Source: Streptomyces spinoverrucosus (GTDB taxonomy: Bacteria; Actinomycetota; Actinomycetes; Streptomycetales; Streptomycetaceae). From it: a stretch of 64,000 bases of DNA. Position 1 is the stretch's first letter. Each line of letters starts with the position of its first letter. Where the stretch lies: NCBI RefSeq assembly GCF_006539505.1, contig NZ_BJND01000025.1:62001-126000 (forward strand), written 5' to 3'. Below are positions 1-8,350 of this stretch, in pieces. A program made the position numbers and the translations under genes. The notes beneath the pieces are model-generated. The model ran no database searches, was not told the DNA's origin, and worked only from the letters and a program-made list of their open reading frames with translations.

Positions 1-177
1 TTCGCCGCGGACGCCACGTTCCGCCAGGTCGCCGGCCTCGCCGACTCGAGCTGGTCCTCCTTCCAGTCCTACAACCACCCCGACCACTACATCCGCCACC
101 ACTCCTACCAACTCCGCCTCGACCCGATCACCACCGCGACAGGACGCAGCGACGCCACCTTCCGCGTGACGAGCTGA
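1..177 (+). CDS. C-terminal end of an AbfB (CBM42) domain protein, partial
   Basis: The frame is open from the first base and stops with TGA at 175-177; the start lies outside the window. The 58 visible residues include FQSYNHPDHYIRHHSYQLRL and end in DATFRVTS, the beta-trefoil signature of AbfB arabinose-binding domains (a YN.PG.Y.RH..Y.LRLD pattern ending in DATF). The same motifs recur in the next gene at 1321-1733, so the two are probably neighbouring arabinan- or arabinoxylan-active enzymes. By family knowledge the protein is secreted and this domain anchors it to arabinose side chains. The catalytic domain cannot be seen. Confidence 0.8.
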   Translation, partial: FAADATFRQVAGLADSSWSSFQSYNHPDHYIRHHSYQLRLDPITTATGRSDATFRVTS

Positions 178-312
178 CCCGACGCCGACAGGGATGCCGG
201 CGCCTTCACGGCGCCCCCTCACGCCAACCACCCGACCAGCGGAGGAGGCGCCGGCTTCCCCTCCACGTCGCGCACCCTGCCACAGCCATGTTTTCTTCAG
301 GGATGTGAATCC

Positions 313-1733
313 ATGCACAGCGTGACCCGCCGCGGATTCCGGCCGGGCGCTCTGGCCGCCGCGGCCGCCGCCTCACTGCTGTTGGGCCTTGCCGACCCTG
401 CCGTACCCGCCCAGGCTGCCGAGAGCCCGGTCCTGCCAGGGCTCACCGCCGACCCGAACATCATCCGCTTCGGCGACACCTACTACATCTACCCGACCAC
501 CGACGGCTTCCCGAACTGGAGCGGCACGCAGTTCAAGGCGTACTCCTCCAAGGACCTGGTCAACTGGAAGGAGCACGGCGTCATCCTCGACCTGGGACCG
601 GACATCAGCTGGCCGACATCCGGGCCTGGGCCCCGGCGATCGAGGCGAAGAACGGCAAGTACTACTTCTACTACTCCGCCGACACGAACATCGGTGTCGC
701 GGTCTCCGACTCGCCCACCGGCTCCTTCAAAGACCCCCTGGGCAAGCCGCTGATCGCCCGCGGCGCGTACACCGGCCAGATGATCGACCCGGCGGTCTTC
801 ACGGACGACGACGGCCAGTCCTACCTCTACTGGGGCCAAGGCCGCGCCCGCGTGGTGCCGCTGAACGACGACATGATCTCCTTCGACGCCTCGAAGGTCA
901 CCGACATGACCCCACTCGGCTACAACGAGGGCACCTTCGTCATCAAGCGCAAGGGCGCCTACTACTTCATGTGGTCGGAGAACGACACCCGGGACGAGAA
1001 CTACCGGGTCGCCTACGCCACCGGGCCCTCGCCCACCGGCCCCTGGACCAAGCAGGGCGTGATCCTGGAGAAGGACCTCTCGCTCGGCATCAAGGGCACC
1101 GGCCACCACTCCGTCGTCCAGATCCCGAACACCGACGACTGGTACATCGCCTACCACCGCTTCGCCATCCCCGGCGGCGACGGCACCCACCGTGAAACGA
1201 CCATCGACAAGCTGGAGTTCACCTCGGACGGCCTGATCAAGAAGGTCGTCCTTACCCTGAGCAGCATCGACCCGGTCACCGCCGGCACCGCCCTGCCGAC
1301 CAACACCACCCGCTCGCTCCGATCGGTCAACTTCCCCGGACGCTACGCCGTCGTGCGCTCGGACGGCCGCGGTTACCTCGACCCGGTGACGTCCTCCAGC
1401 GCCACGGCGGTCAAGCAGAGCGCCACCTTCACCATCGTCCCCGGCCTGGCCGACTCCAAGTGCTACTCGTTCCGTGACTCGTCCGGCCGCTACCTGCGCC
1501 ACTTCGACTACCGGGTCCGCTTCGACGCGAGCAACGGCACGACGCTCTTCAACAAGGACGCCACCTACTGCGCCCGGCCCGGTTCGGCCGCCGGCTCGGT
1601 CAGCCTGGAGTCGTACAACTACCCCGGCCGCTACCTCCGCCACTACTTCTACGAGCTGCGCCTCGACGCCTACCAGGACAACGCCACCTTCCGCGCCGAC
1701 AGTTCCTTCACGGCGGTCAGCCCCTGGTCCTGA
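313..1733 (+). pseudogene. GH43 arabinofuranosidase/xylosidase-like enzyme with AbfB domain, broken by a 1-base frameshift
   Basis: Starts at ATG 313 with a twin-Arg-like secretion signal (TRRGFRPGALAAAAAAS). The GH43 blade follows: LTADPNIIRFGDTYYIYPTT, with Asp47 as expected general base. The frame is lost near 610-613, where TGG-GCC-GAC is expected but TGGCCGAC is present. From 612 the other frame resumes GH43 sequence (ADIRAWAPAIEAKNGKYYFY), then QMIDPAVF (second Asp) and YNEGTFVIKRKGAYYFMWS (Glu). The C-terminal ~140 residues are an AbfB domain (YNYPGRYLRHYFYELRLD) ending in SPWS at TGA 1731-1733. One inserted G would restore a protein of about 473 aa. It is either a recent pseudogene or an assembly error at a short G run. 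The likely substrate is arabinan or arabinoxylan. Confidence 0.85.
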
Positions 1734-1782
1734 TCCATTCCCTCGCTCGCCAGTCACCCCCTGCAACCACCCGGAAGGCCGC

Positions 1783-4050
1783 ATGAAACTCCTCCAACGA
1801 AGCGCGATTCGAGTCGCCGGTACGGCCGCCGCCGTCCTCGCCGTCACAGGCTCGGTCACTGCGGTGCCCGCATCCGCCGCCACGCCGGGGAACTGGACCT
1901 CGGTCCAGCCCGGTGTCGCACAGACCGGCTGTGACGGCGTGCGCGCCACCGTGGCGCTGGACGCGAACGGCGCCCTCTCGCTCGGCGCGACCTGGAACTG
2001 CCGCCAAGCCCTGATACCCGCTCCGATCGGGCTGGTGACCAGCCAGGTCGACTACACCACCGGACTGGAGTTCGTCAGACGCACGGATACGCCCATCTCG
2101 TACAACTACGAGGTCAAAGCGGGGAAGTCCCGCGTCCGGACGCGGTCCGCGACCGAGACGAGACTGGTGTTCGCGAAGGGCTCCGCCCAGATGACCGTGC
2201 ACGTCCGCACGTCCGCGGACGGTATGGCGCTGCGCTACGAGCTGCCGTCGGGTGCGACGGTGCTGAGAGAGGCGACGTCGTTCGAACTGCCTACCGACGC
2301 CCAGCTGTCCCGGCAGGTGTTCAGTCCCGATCACGAGAGGGGTTATGTGACCTCTACGGTCGCCGACGTCCCGACGGGCTCCTACGACATGGGCATGTTG
2401 GCCCAGCAGACCAACGGCGCGCGGGTACTGCTCGCCGAGTCCGGTGTGGACGGTGACTATTCGGGTGGCTCGTTCACCCACACCCAGGGCACCGGCCGGT
2501 TCACGGTCGCGCTGGCCGACGCGCAGGTCGTGCGATCCGGCGCGTTCACCACAGCGTGGCGCACCGCCACCATCGGCAGCACGGCGACGGTCGTGGAGTC
2601 CACTCTGGTCGACGACGTCGCGCCCGCGTCGAAGATCTCCGACACCTCGTGGATCAAGCCGGGTGTCGCCGCTTGGCCGTGGCTGGACGGCATGTTCGCC
2701 ACCCAGCGCGACCTGACCAAGCTCAAGCAGTGGGCCGACTACGCCTCCTCGCAGGGCTGGCCCTACCTTCTTGTGGACGACGGGTGGAAGGACAACCAGG
2801 CGATCATTCCCGAGCTCGTGACCTACGCCCGGGAGCGCGGCGTGCGGATCATGCTCTGGTACCACTGGCAGGACCTGGACACCGCCGCCGAGCGGGACGC
2901 CCAGTTCACCAAGATCACGGGGTGGGGTGTCGTCGGCGTCAAGATGGACTTCATGGGGTCCGAGACCCGGGCCCGTCAGCAGTGGTACGACGCGGCCCTG
3001 GCCGACACCGCCCGGTACAAGCTGATGGTCGACCTGCACGGCTCGCGCCTGTCCGTCGGTGTCCACCGCACCTGGCCGCACGTGCTGACCAATGAGGCCG
3101 TCCGGGGCGAGGAATACCCCGGCGGCCGGGACATCGGGCACGTGGCCGCGCTCCCGTTCACTCGCGGCCTGCTGGGCCCGGCCGACTACTCGCCGATGAG
3201 CTTCCAGCAGCGCAACCCGAACAGCGACGCCGCCGAACTCGCCCTCGGTGTACTCCTGGACAGCGGCATCATGCTGCCCGGCAGCCGCATCTCGGACTAC
3301 CAGGCCCGGCCCGAGGCACAGCGGTGGCTGCGCATGCTGCCGACGGCGTGGGACGAGACGAAGTACGTCCAGGGCGACCCGCTCACCGGAGGCGTCATCG
3401 CGCGCCGCGACGGCGACCGGTGGTTCGTCGGCGCGCTCAGGCGCGGCGGCGCCACCACCATCAGCTACCCGACCACGTTCCTCGGCTCCGGTACCTGGCA
3501 CGCCGAGATCACCACCGACGGCTCCAACGGCCTCACCCGCACCAGCAAGGTCATCCAGGCCGGTGACACGCTGAGCGTCCCGGTGGTCGCGGGCGGCGGA
3601 CATGTGGTCAAGCTGACCAAGGTCCCGGTCATCCCGACCGGGAACCGCACGGTGACCATCGCCGGCAGCAGCCACGTACTCGACGTGAAGAGCGCAAGCC
3701 TCGCGAACGACGCCGCGATCATCCGCTGGCCCAGCGCCGGCGGCACCAACCAGCGCTTCGCGTTCGTGCCCCTCGGCGACGGATACACGCGGATCGTCAA
3801 CCAGGCGAGTGGCAAGGACGTCGTCATCATGTGGGCCTCCCGCGACGCGGGCGCGAAGGCCGTCCAGTACCCGTACGAAGCCAACGCGAACACCAACGAC
3901 GAATGGCTGGCGGAAGACGCGGGCAACGGCCGTATCCGGCTCCTCAACCGCCACAGCGGTCTCTACCTCACCGCGGGCAGCGCCCAGGGCGACCAGTTGG
4001 AGCAACGCCCGTTCGACGGCGCCGGCCACCAGATGTTCACCGTCTCCTGA
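1783..4050 (+). CDS. Secreted GH97 alpha-glycosidase (alpha-galactosidase type) with C-terminal ricin-B lectin domain
   Basis: 755 aa, starting at ATG 1783, 49 bases after the GH43 stop, with a Sec signal ending in VPASAA. Residues ~35-270 form the GH97 N-terminal beta-sandwich. The TIM barrel follows, with WPYLLVDDGWK, KMDFMGSETRARQQWYDAAL (Asp389) and NEAVRGEEYPGGRD (residues 437-450). GH97 splits into inverting SusB-like glucosidases and retaining galactosidases with an Asp nucleophile. Asp389 and a Glu about 55 residues later fit the retaining class, but I could not align the sequences. The last ~135 residues repeat the ricin pattern (SSHVLDVKSAS, SGKDVVIMWAS, NRHSGLYLTAGS) and probably bind polysaccharide. 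It is likely co-transcribed with the GH43 gene. Confidence 0.85.
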   Translation: MKLLQRSAIRVAGTAAAVLAVTGSVTAVPASAATPGNWTSVQPGVAQTGCDGVRATVALDANGALSLGATWNCRQALIPAPIGLVTSQVDYTTGLEFVRRTDTPISYNYEVKAGKSRVRTRSATETRLVFAKGSAQMTVHVRTSADGMALRYELPSGATVLREATSFELPTDAQLSRQVFSPDHERGYVTSTVADVPTGSYDMGMLAQQTNGARVLLAESGVDGDYSGGSFTHTQGTGRFTVALADAQVVRSGAFTTAWRTATIGSTATVVESTLVDDVAPASKISDTSWIKPGVAAWPWLDGMFATQRDLTKLKQWADYASSQGWPYLLVDDGWKDNQAIIPELVTYARERGVRIMLWYHWQDLDTAAERDAQFTKITGWGVVGVKMDFMGSETRARQQWYDAALADTARYKLMVDLHGSRLSVGVHRTWPHVLTNEAVRGEEYPGGRDIGHVAALPFTRGLLGPADYSPMSFQQRNPNSDAAELALGVLLDSGIMLPGSRISDYQARPEAQRWLRMLPTAWDETKYVQGDPLTGGVIARRDGDRWFVGALRRGGATTISYPTTFLGSGTWHAEITTDGSNGLTRTSKVIQAGDTLSVPVVAGGGHVVKLTKVPVIPTGNRTVTIAGSSHVLDVKSASLANDAAIIRWPSAGGTNQRFAFVPLGDGYTRIVNQASGKDVVIMWASRDAGAKAVQYPYEANANTNDEWLAEDAGNGRIRLLNRHSGLYLTAGSAQGDQLEQRPFDGAGHQMFTVS

Positions 4051-4102
4051 TGCCGCTGACATGCGAGAGGCGTTGACGGCGTTCACCGGTTCTCACATGT
4101 CG

Positions 4103-4145
4103 GCTCGCTCGACACTTCGACCTGTGTTCGGAGTGTCGAGCGAGC
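4103..4145. terminator. Bidirectional stem-loop terminator between GH97 and GH31
   Basis: GCTCGCTCGACACT at 4103-4116 pairs perfectly with AGTGTCGAGCGAGC at 4132-4145 around a 15-base loop. It lies between the stop codons of the convergent genes ending at 4050 and 4158, so it can serve both strands. There is no T tract, as is usual for Streptomyces terminators. Confidence 0.8.
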
Positions 4146-4157
4146 ACACGGCAAGAT

Positions 4158-6179
4158 CTACCGGGCGAGCATGCCCCGCGGCCACGCGCTGCCACCGCCG
4201 CACGCCGTCGGGGCGACATGGGCCCCCTCGCGGAGGAAGATGGGAACGCGTTCCAGCGGGGCGTCCGCGTCGAGTGTGGTACCGCCCTCCACCACGTGTC
4301 CGGTGACCGGGTCGCGCCAGCGCGCGCCGGACGGCAGGTAGACCTGGCGGGTCCGCGCGCCCGCCTCGTACACGGGCGCCACCAGCACATCGGGTCCGAG
4401 CAGGAACTGGTCGTCCACCTCCCAGGCGTGCTCGTCCTCGGGGAAGTCGAAGAACAGCGGGCGCATCGGCGGTGCGCCGGTGCGGTGGGCCTCCTCGGAC
4501 AGCCGCGTCAGGTACGGGCGCAGGCGCTCGCGCAGCAGGAGGTGGTCGCGGAGGATGCCGTAGGCCTGCTCCCCGTAGGACCAGACCTCGTTCGGGCCGC
4601 CGGTCATGTCCGCTGAGAATGTGGGGTAGTTGGGCTTCCGGTCCCCGTGCAGCCGCATGACGGGGCTGAAGGTGCCGTACTGGAACCACCGGATGAGCAG
4701 CTCACGGTACGCGGGGTCGTCCGGGTCGCCGCCGCCGAAGCCGCCGATGTCGGTGTTCCACCAGGGGATGCCGCTCATCGCGACGTTCAGCCCGGCCCTG
4801 ATCTGGCGCGCGAGGGAGTCGAAGGTGGTGGGGATGTCGCCGGACCACAGCAGGGCCCCGTGACTCTGGCTGCCCGCCCACGCGGACCGGACCAGGGAGA
4901 GCGGCCGGTCCTCGCCGGCCGCGCTCAGGCCCTCGGCGACCGCACGGGTGTGCAGCACGGGGTAGAGGTTCGCGACCTCGGCGGCCGGCCCGGCCGCGTA
5001 GACGGCGCGGTCGGCGACGTCCGGTGGCAGATCGGGTTCGCAGGCATCCAGCCAGAAGCAACCCACGCCGAGTGAACGGTAGTTGTTGTTCAGCCGCTGC
5101 CACAGCGCCGCGCGTGCGCCGGGGTGGGTGGCGTCGTAGTACGCCATCGGGCGTGTCAGCGCATCCCCGCCGTGCCGGGACGGCCACGGGAAGGTGAGCA
5201 GACCGCCGTCCTTGTCCTGTACGAGCTGCCCGGCCGAGCGCAGCGCGTCGTAGGTGTCGCTGCCGGGCTCGACGGTCGGCCACACCGAGACGGCGAGCTT
5301 CACCCCGAGGTCTGTCAGCTCCTTGACCATGGCGGCGGGGTCGGGCCACTCGCTCTCCTCGAAACGCCAGTCGCCCATCCTCGGCCAGTGGAAGAAGTCG
5401 CAGACGATGACGGACAGCGGCAGTCCGCGCTCCTTGTACTGCCGTGCCGCCGCGAGGAGTTCGTCCTGGGTGCGGTAGCGCAGTCTGGACTGCCAGAAAC
5501 CTGACGCCCACTCGGGCAGGAGCGGCGGACGTCCGGTGGCCCGGGTGTACGCGTCCATGATCTGGGCCGGGGTGTCGCCGGCGGTGATCCAGTAGTCGAC
5601 GCGCCCGCCGGCGTCGGCGGTCCACCGGGTGGTGTCGGCACCCAGTTCGACACGGCCCGTGGCGGGGTTGTTCCACAGCAGTCCATAGCCGCGCGAGGAG
5701 TGCAGAAAGGGGATGGCGGCCACGGTGTTGCCCTGGACGAGGTCGATCACACAGCCCTTCTGGTCCAGGCGTCCGTGCAGATGCTGCCCGAGGCCGTGCA
5801 GCCGTTCCCCGTCGTACGCCTCGAAGTGCTGCTCCGTCCGGCCGCCCGCCGCGTGCACGCGGGGGCCGGCGTGGTGGGTGTACGGGGTCTTGTCGGCGAG
5901 GAGTTCACGGCCCGAGGCGGCGTGCAGGAACCTCAGCCGGCCGTTCGCCGACGCCTCGACGGTGAGGCGGCCGTTGACCAGGTGGGCGGACCCGTCGTCC
6001 CGTATGGACGGTTCGGTGTGCGGGGAGGGGCAGGGGCTCTCCAGCGCTCCGGGAGCGGCGGGATCGATGGCCCCGGCCGAGGCCCGGACCCGCACCGCGT
6101 GCGGCCCCCAGGGCTCGATGCGGAGGATCTCTTCGGCGGTGTGGCGCTCCAGGCCGCCCGCGCGGATGCGGTACGTCAT
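4158..6179 (-). CDS. GH31 alpha-glycosidase (alpha-glucosidase/alpha-xylosidase type)
   Basis: 673 aa. I chose ATG 6179 (MTYRIRAGGLERH) because AGAGG precedes it at normal distance; the frame extends 54 codons upstream without a plausible start. There is no signal peptide, so it is probably cytoplasmic and acts on imported oligosaccharides. GH31 hallmarks are HGLGQHLHGRLDQKG in the N-terminal sandwich, LPLSVIVCDFFHWPRMGDW, FWLDACEPDL with predicted nucleophile Asp378, WSGDIPTTFDSL carrying the likely acid/base Asp, and WWNTDIGGF. The C-terminal sandwich is short and no DUF5110 is evident. Xylosidase, glucosidase and galactosidase specificities cannot be separated by eye. It converges on the GH97 gene. 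Confidence 0.88.
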   Translation of the reverse strand: MTYRIRAGGLERHTAEEILRIEPWGPHAVRVRASAGAIDPAAPGALESPCPSPHTEPSIRDDGSAHLVNGRLTVEASANGRLRFLHAASGRELLADKTPYTHHAGPRVHAAGGRTEQHFEAYDGERLHGLGQHLHGRLDQKGCVIDLVQGNTVAAIPFLHSSRGYGLLWNNPATGRVELGADTTRWTADAGGRVDYWITAGDTPAQIMDAYTRATGRPPLLPEWASGFWQSRLRYRTQDELLAAARQYKERGLPLSVIVCDFFHWPRMGDWRFEESEWPDPAAMVKELTDLGVKLAVSVWPTVEPGSDTYDALRSAGQLVQDKDGGLLTFPWPSRHGGDALTRPMAYYDATHPGARAALWQRLNNNYRSLGVGCFWLDACEPDLPPDVADRAVYAAGPAAEVANLYPVLHTRAVAEGLSAAGEDRPLSLVRSAWAGSQSHGALLWSGDIPTTFDSLARQIRAGLNVAMSGIPWWNTDIGGFGGGDPDDPAYRELLIRWFQYGTFSPVMRLHGDRKPNYPTFSADMTGGPNEVWSYGEQAYGILRDHLLLRERLRPYLTRLSEEAHRTGAPPMRPLFFDFPEDEHAWEVDDQFLLGPDVLVAPVYEAGARTRQVYLPSGARWRDPVTGHVVEGGTTLDADAPLERVPIFLREGAHVAPTACGGGSAWPRGMLAR

Positions 6180-6420
6180 GGCGATTCCTCTGTTCTTCTC
6201 AAGGGCCCGGACACGTGCGTCAGCGCGGGCCGTGGTTACGGGCCGGTACCGTGTGCGGCGGTGCCTGGGGCGCCTCGGGCGGAAACGTAGAATCCCCGCC
6301 TTCTTGGCCGGAGTCCGCCCAGGACTACTGACCTCAGCCACGGCGGGCGCCGCACCCGGCGGTGCCCGCCACCGATGTTCTCCCAGGACCTGAGCCGGGC
6401 TCAGGCCCCGGGAGCGGAGG

Positions 6421-7527
6421 TCATCCGGCGGTCAGAGTGGTCCACTTCTGGTTGGCGCCGCCGTGGCAGTCCCACAGCTGGAGCTGCGTGCCGTCGGCCG
6501 TGGAGAAGCCCGGAACGTCCAGGCAGCGGCCGGAGGCGGGGTTGCGGTAGCCGCCGTTGTACGGCTGCCAGACCTGGTTGGCGCCGCCGTGGCAGGCCCA
6601 GAGCTGCACCTTGGTGCCGTTGGCGGTGGCCCCGCCGGCGGCGTCGTGGCACTTGCCCATGGAGCGCAGGGTGCCGTCGGTGTAGGCGGACCAGAGCTGG
6701 TTGACACTGCCGCTGCAGCCCCAGATCTGGACGGCGGTGCCGTCGGTGGTGGCGGCGCCGTTGACGTCCATGCACTTGCCGGAGGTGCCGGACTCCACGC
6801 GTGCGGCGGCGGGGGCGGGGTTCCTCAGCCACCCGGCGCTGTCCGCGGTCCGGATGCCGCGGTGGAAGGCGTCGGCCATCTTCTGGTAGCCCGAGTCGTT
6901 GGGATGCAGGGTGTCGGCCAGGTCCGCCGTGGTCAGGCTGCTCATGTCCACGTAGGCGACCTTCTTGCCCGCGGCCTGCGCGTCGCTCACGATCCGGGGA
7001 ATGGCCTGGTTGTACGCGGCCCGGTACTGCTCCTCCGAGCCGCTGGTGGACACGACGAGGGAGGCCACGAGGACGGTTGCGTCGGGGGCGGCGGCGGTGA
7101 TCTGGTTGACCAGTGACTTCAGCCGGGCGGTGGCCGTGGAGACCTGGTAGGACTCGTTGAGGTCGTTGGTTCCGATCATCAGCGTCACGACGTTGGGCCG
7201 GTAGCGGGTCAGCGGAGGATCTGCGAGTGCGGCGATCTGGTGGATCTTGTATCCGGAGTGGCCTTGGTTGTCGGGGTCGGACATCGAGCCGCCCCGCAAT
7301 GTGCCCACGAAGTCCAGCGGATGGCCGTCCGTCGCAAGCTTGTTCCACAACGGCGCCCGGTAGCCGTTGCCCGTACTGCTTCCCACGCCCCAGGTTATCG
7401 AGTCTCCCAACGGCATGACCCGCAAGGGCGTGGTTGGGGCGGCGGAGGCAGGGGTCACACCTGTCACTGTCACCCCGAGCGCGGCGGCGACAAGCGAGAT
7501 CAGCGGACGAAGCCACGGCTTTCTCAT
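6421..7527 (-). CDS. Secreted SGNH/GDSL esterase with C-terminal ricin-B lectin domain
   Basis: 368 aa. ATG 7527 is chosen: AGAGGA lies about 8 bases upstream and the protein opens with a Sec signal (MRKPWLRPLISLVAAALGV, cleaved after ASAA). The SGNH hydrolase domain, residues ~40-225, has block I MPLGDSITWG (Ser nucleophile), a Gly in LRGGSM, block III IGTNDLN and block V DTLHPNDSGY (Asp-His pair). The last ~130 residues form a ricin trefoil with three QXW-type repeats (GTAVQIWGCSGSVNQLWS, GTKVQLWACHGGANQVWQ, GTQLQLWDCHGGANQKW). It is probably an acetyl-xylan-type or general polysaccharide deacetylase working with the neighbouring glycosidases; the substrate is inferred from context. Confidence 0.88.
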   Translation of the reverse strand: MRKPWLRPLISLVAAALGVTVTGVTPASAAPTTPLRVMPLGDSITWGVGSSTGNGYRAPLWNKLATDGHPLDFVGTLRGGSMSDPDNQGHSGYKIHQIAALADPPLTRYRPNVVTLMIGTNDLNESYQVSTATARLKSLVNQITAAAPDATVLVASLVVSTSGSEEQYRAAYNQAIPRIVSDAQAAGKKVAYVDMSSLTTADLADTLHPNDSGYQKMADAFHRGIRTADSAGWLRNPAPAAARVESGTSGKCMDVNGAATTDGTAVQIWGCSGSVNQLWSAYTDGTLRSMGKCHDAAGGATANGTKVQLWACHGGANQVWQPYNGGYRNPASGRCLDVPGFSTADGTQLQLWDCHGGANQKWTTLTAG

Positions 7528-8228
7528 GCAGGCGTCCTCTTCTGCGAGTGAGTGATGAGACAACGGGGCTGATCGTCGTTCGCGTCAGCAACTCGGCCGT
7601 CGTGCCCTGTTGTTGGCGTCGGCGGCCGCCTGACGTACTGGCAGAACGGAGTGGATGGGCGGGTCGGCCCGAACCGGCCTCACAAGCGCATCCGTATAGA
7701 TACCACGATCCCGGCTGGAACATCCCATGAATGCCCAGAAATCGTGGATCGGTGGCAATGGGCGAATCCTGCGCTGCTTCGCGCCAAGGGCGCTGCCTCT
7801 GCGGTTTGTTCGCCGCCCTCGCCCTCGCTGATATCGGCCCGCGAACATCCTATGTCTGGTTGCACGGGCCGCCGCCATCGCGCAGTGCCGGCTGTGTCTG
7901 GTACGGGATCTCGGTGTACGGGACGGGAAGGTCGCCGTACGTGGTCATCGTCAGGCTGGGGAGAGCCGTCCGGCGCCGTTGAGCGCGTTCGACACCCTGG
8001 CCCGTGCGGTCATGGCGCCGAGCGTGGGGGCCGCCAGACACGCGAGCCCGCCATGTGTGACTCAGAGCCCTGTGAGGGCTTGCGGTTAAGGCCTTAATCA
8101 TTCAACCTGACCCAGCGACGGCGGCCGGGACGGCCGCCGGGTGAGGAATGATCAGATGCCAGATGCCTTCGGCGGCACCTCTGAAGGGCCCGCGAGTGGC
8201 CCGCCGCTCCGAAAGTCACACTGGAGTA
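7528..8228. other. Gene-poor region
   Basis: About 700 bases upstream of the esterase and kinase genes. Short frames on both strands (for example 7651-8097 plus and 7850-8101 minus) lack ribosome sites and recognisable domains and have weak third-position GC bias. No repeats stand out. The base composition is slightly less GC-rich than the flanks, which suits decayed or intergenic DNA. The region ends at the MITE-like element. Confidence 0.5.
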
Positions 8229-8310
8229 CTAGGGCCTGTCGTTTGGATCAGGTCGGCTGAGAGGGACTGCGCTTTTCGGACGCCGGCATGATCCAAACGA
8301 CAGGCCCTAG
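8229..8310. mobile_element. 82-bp MITE-like element with perfect 22-bp terminal inverted repeats
   Basis: Bases 8229-8250 (CTAG then GGCCTGTCGTTTGGATCA) are the exact reverse complement of 8289-8310, with a 38-base centre. Each end begins with CTAG, which could be both repeat terminus and duplicated target, as with IS5/IS427-type elements that insert at CTAG. There is no coding capacity. It ends 40 bases before the kinase ATG and so probably lies in that gene's promoter or leader. Related termini (GGGCCTGTCCGGCGGATCA) bound the array at 27038-27580. I infer mobilisation by a transposase encoded elsewhere. Confidence 0.75.
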
Positions 8311-8350
8311 GGGAGGGCATGGATGACAGCGACGGGGGCGACGGCACGCG

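Noticed and set aside
489..1949. Long antisense frame opposite the GH43 gene
   Set aside because: Composition (Val/Gly/Asp/Ala-rich) and absence of domains are typical of the shadow of a GC-rich coding strand.
7651..8101. Small open frames on both strands before the kinase
   Set aside because: No ribosome site, no known domain, weak codon bias; they overlap each other antisense.
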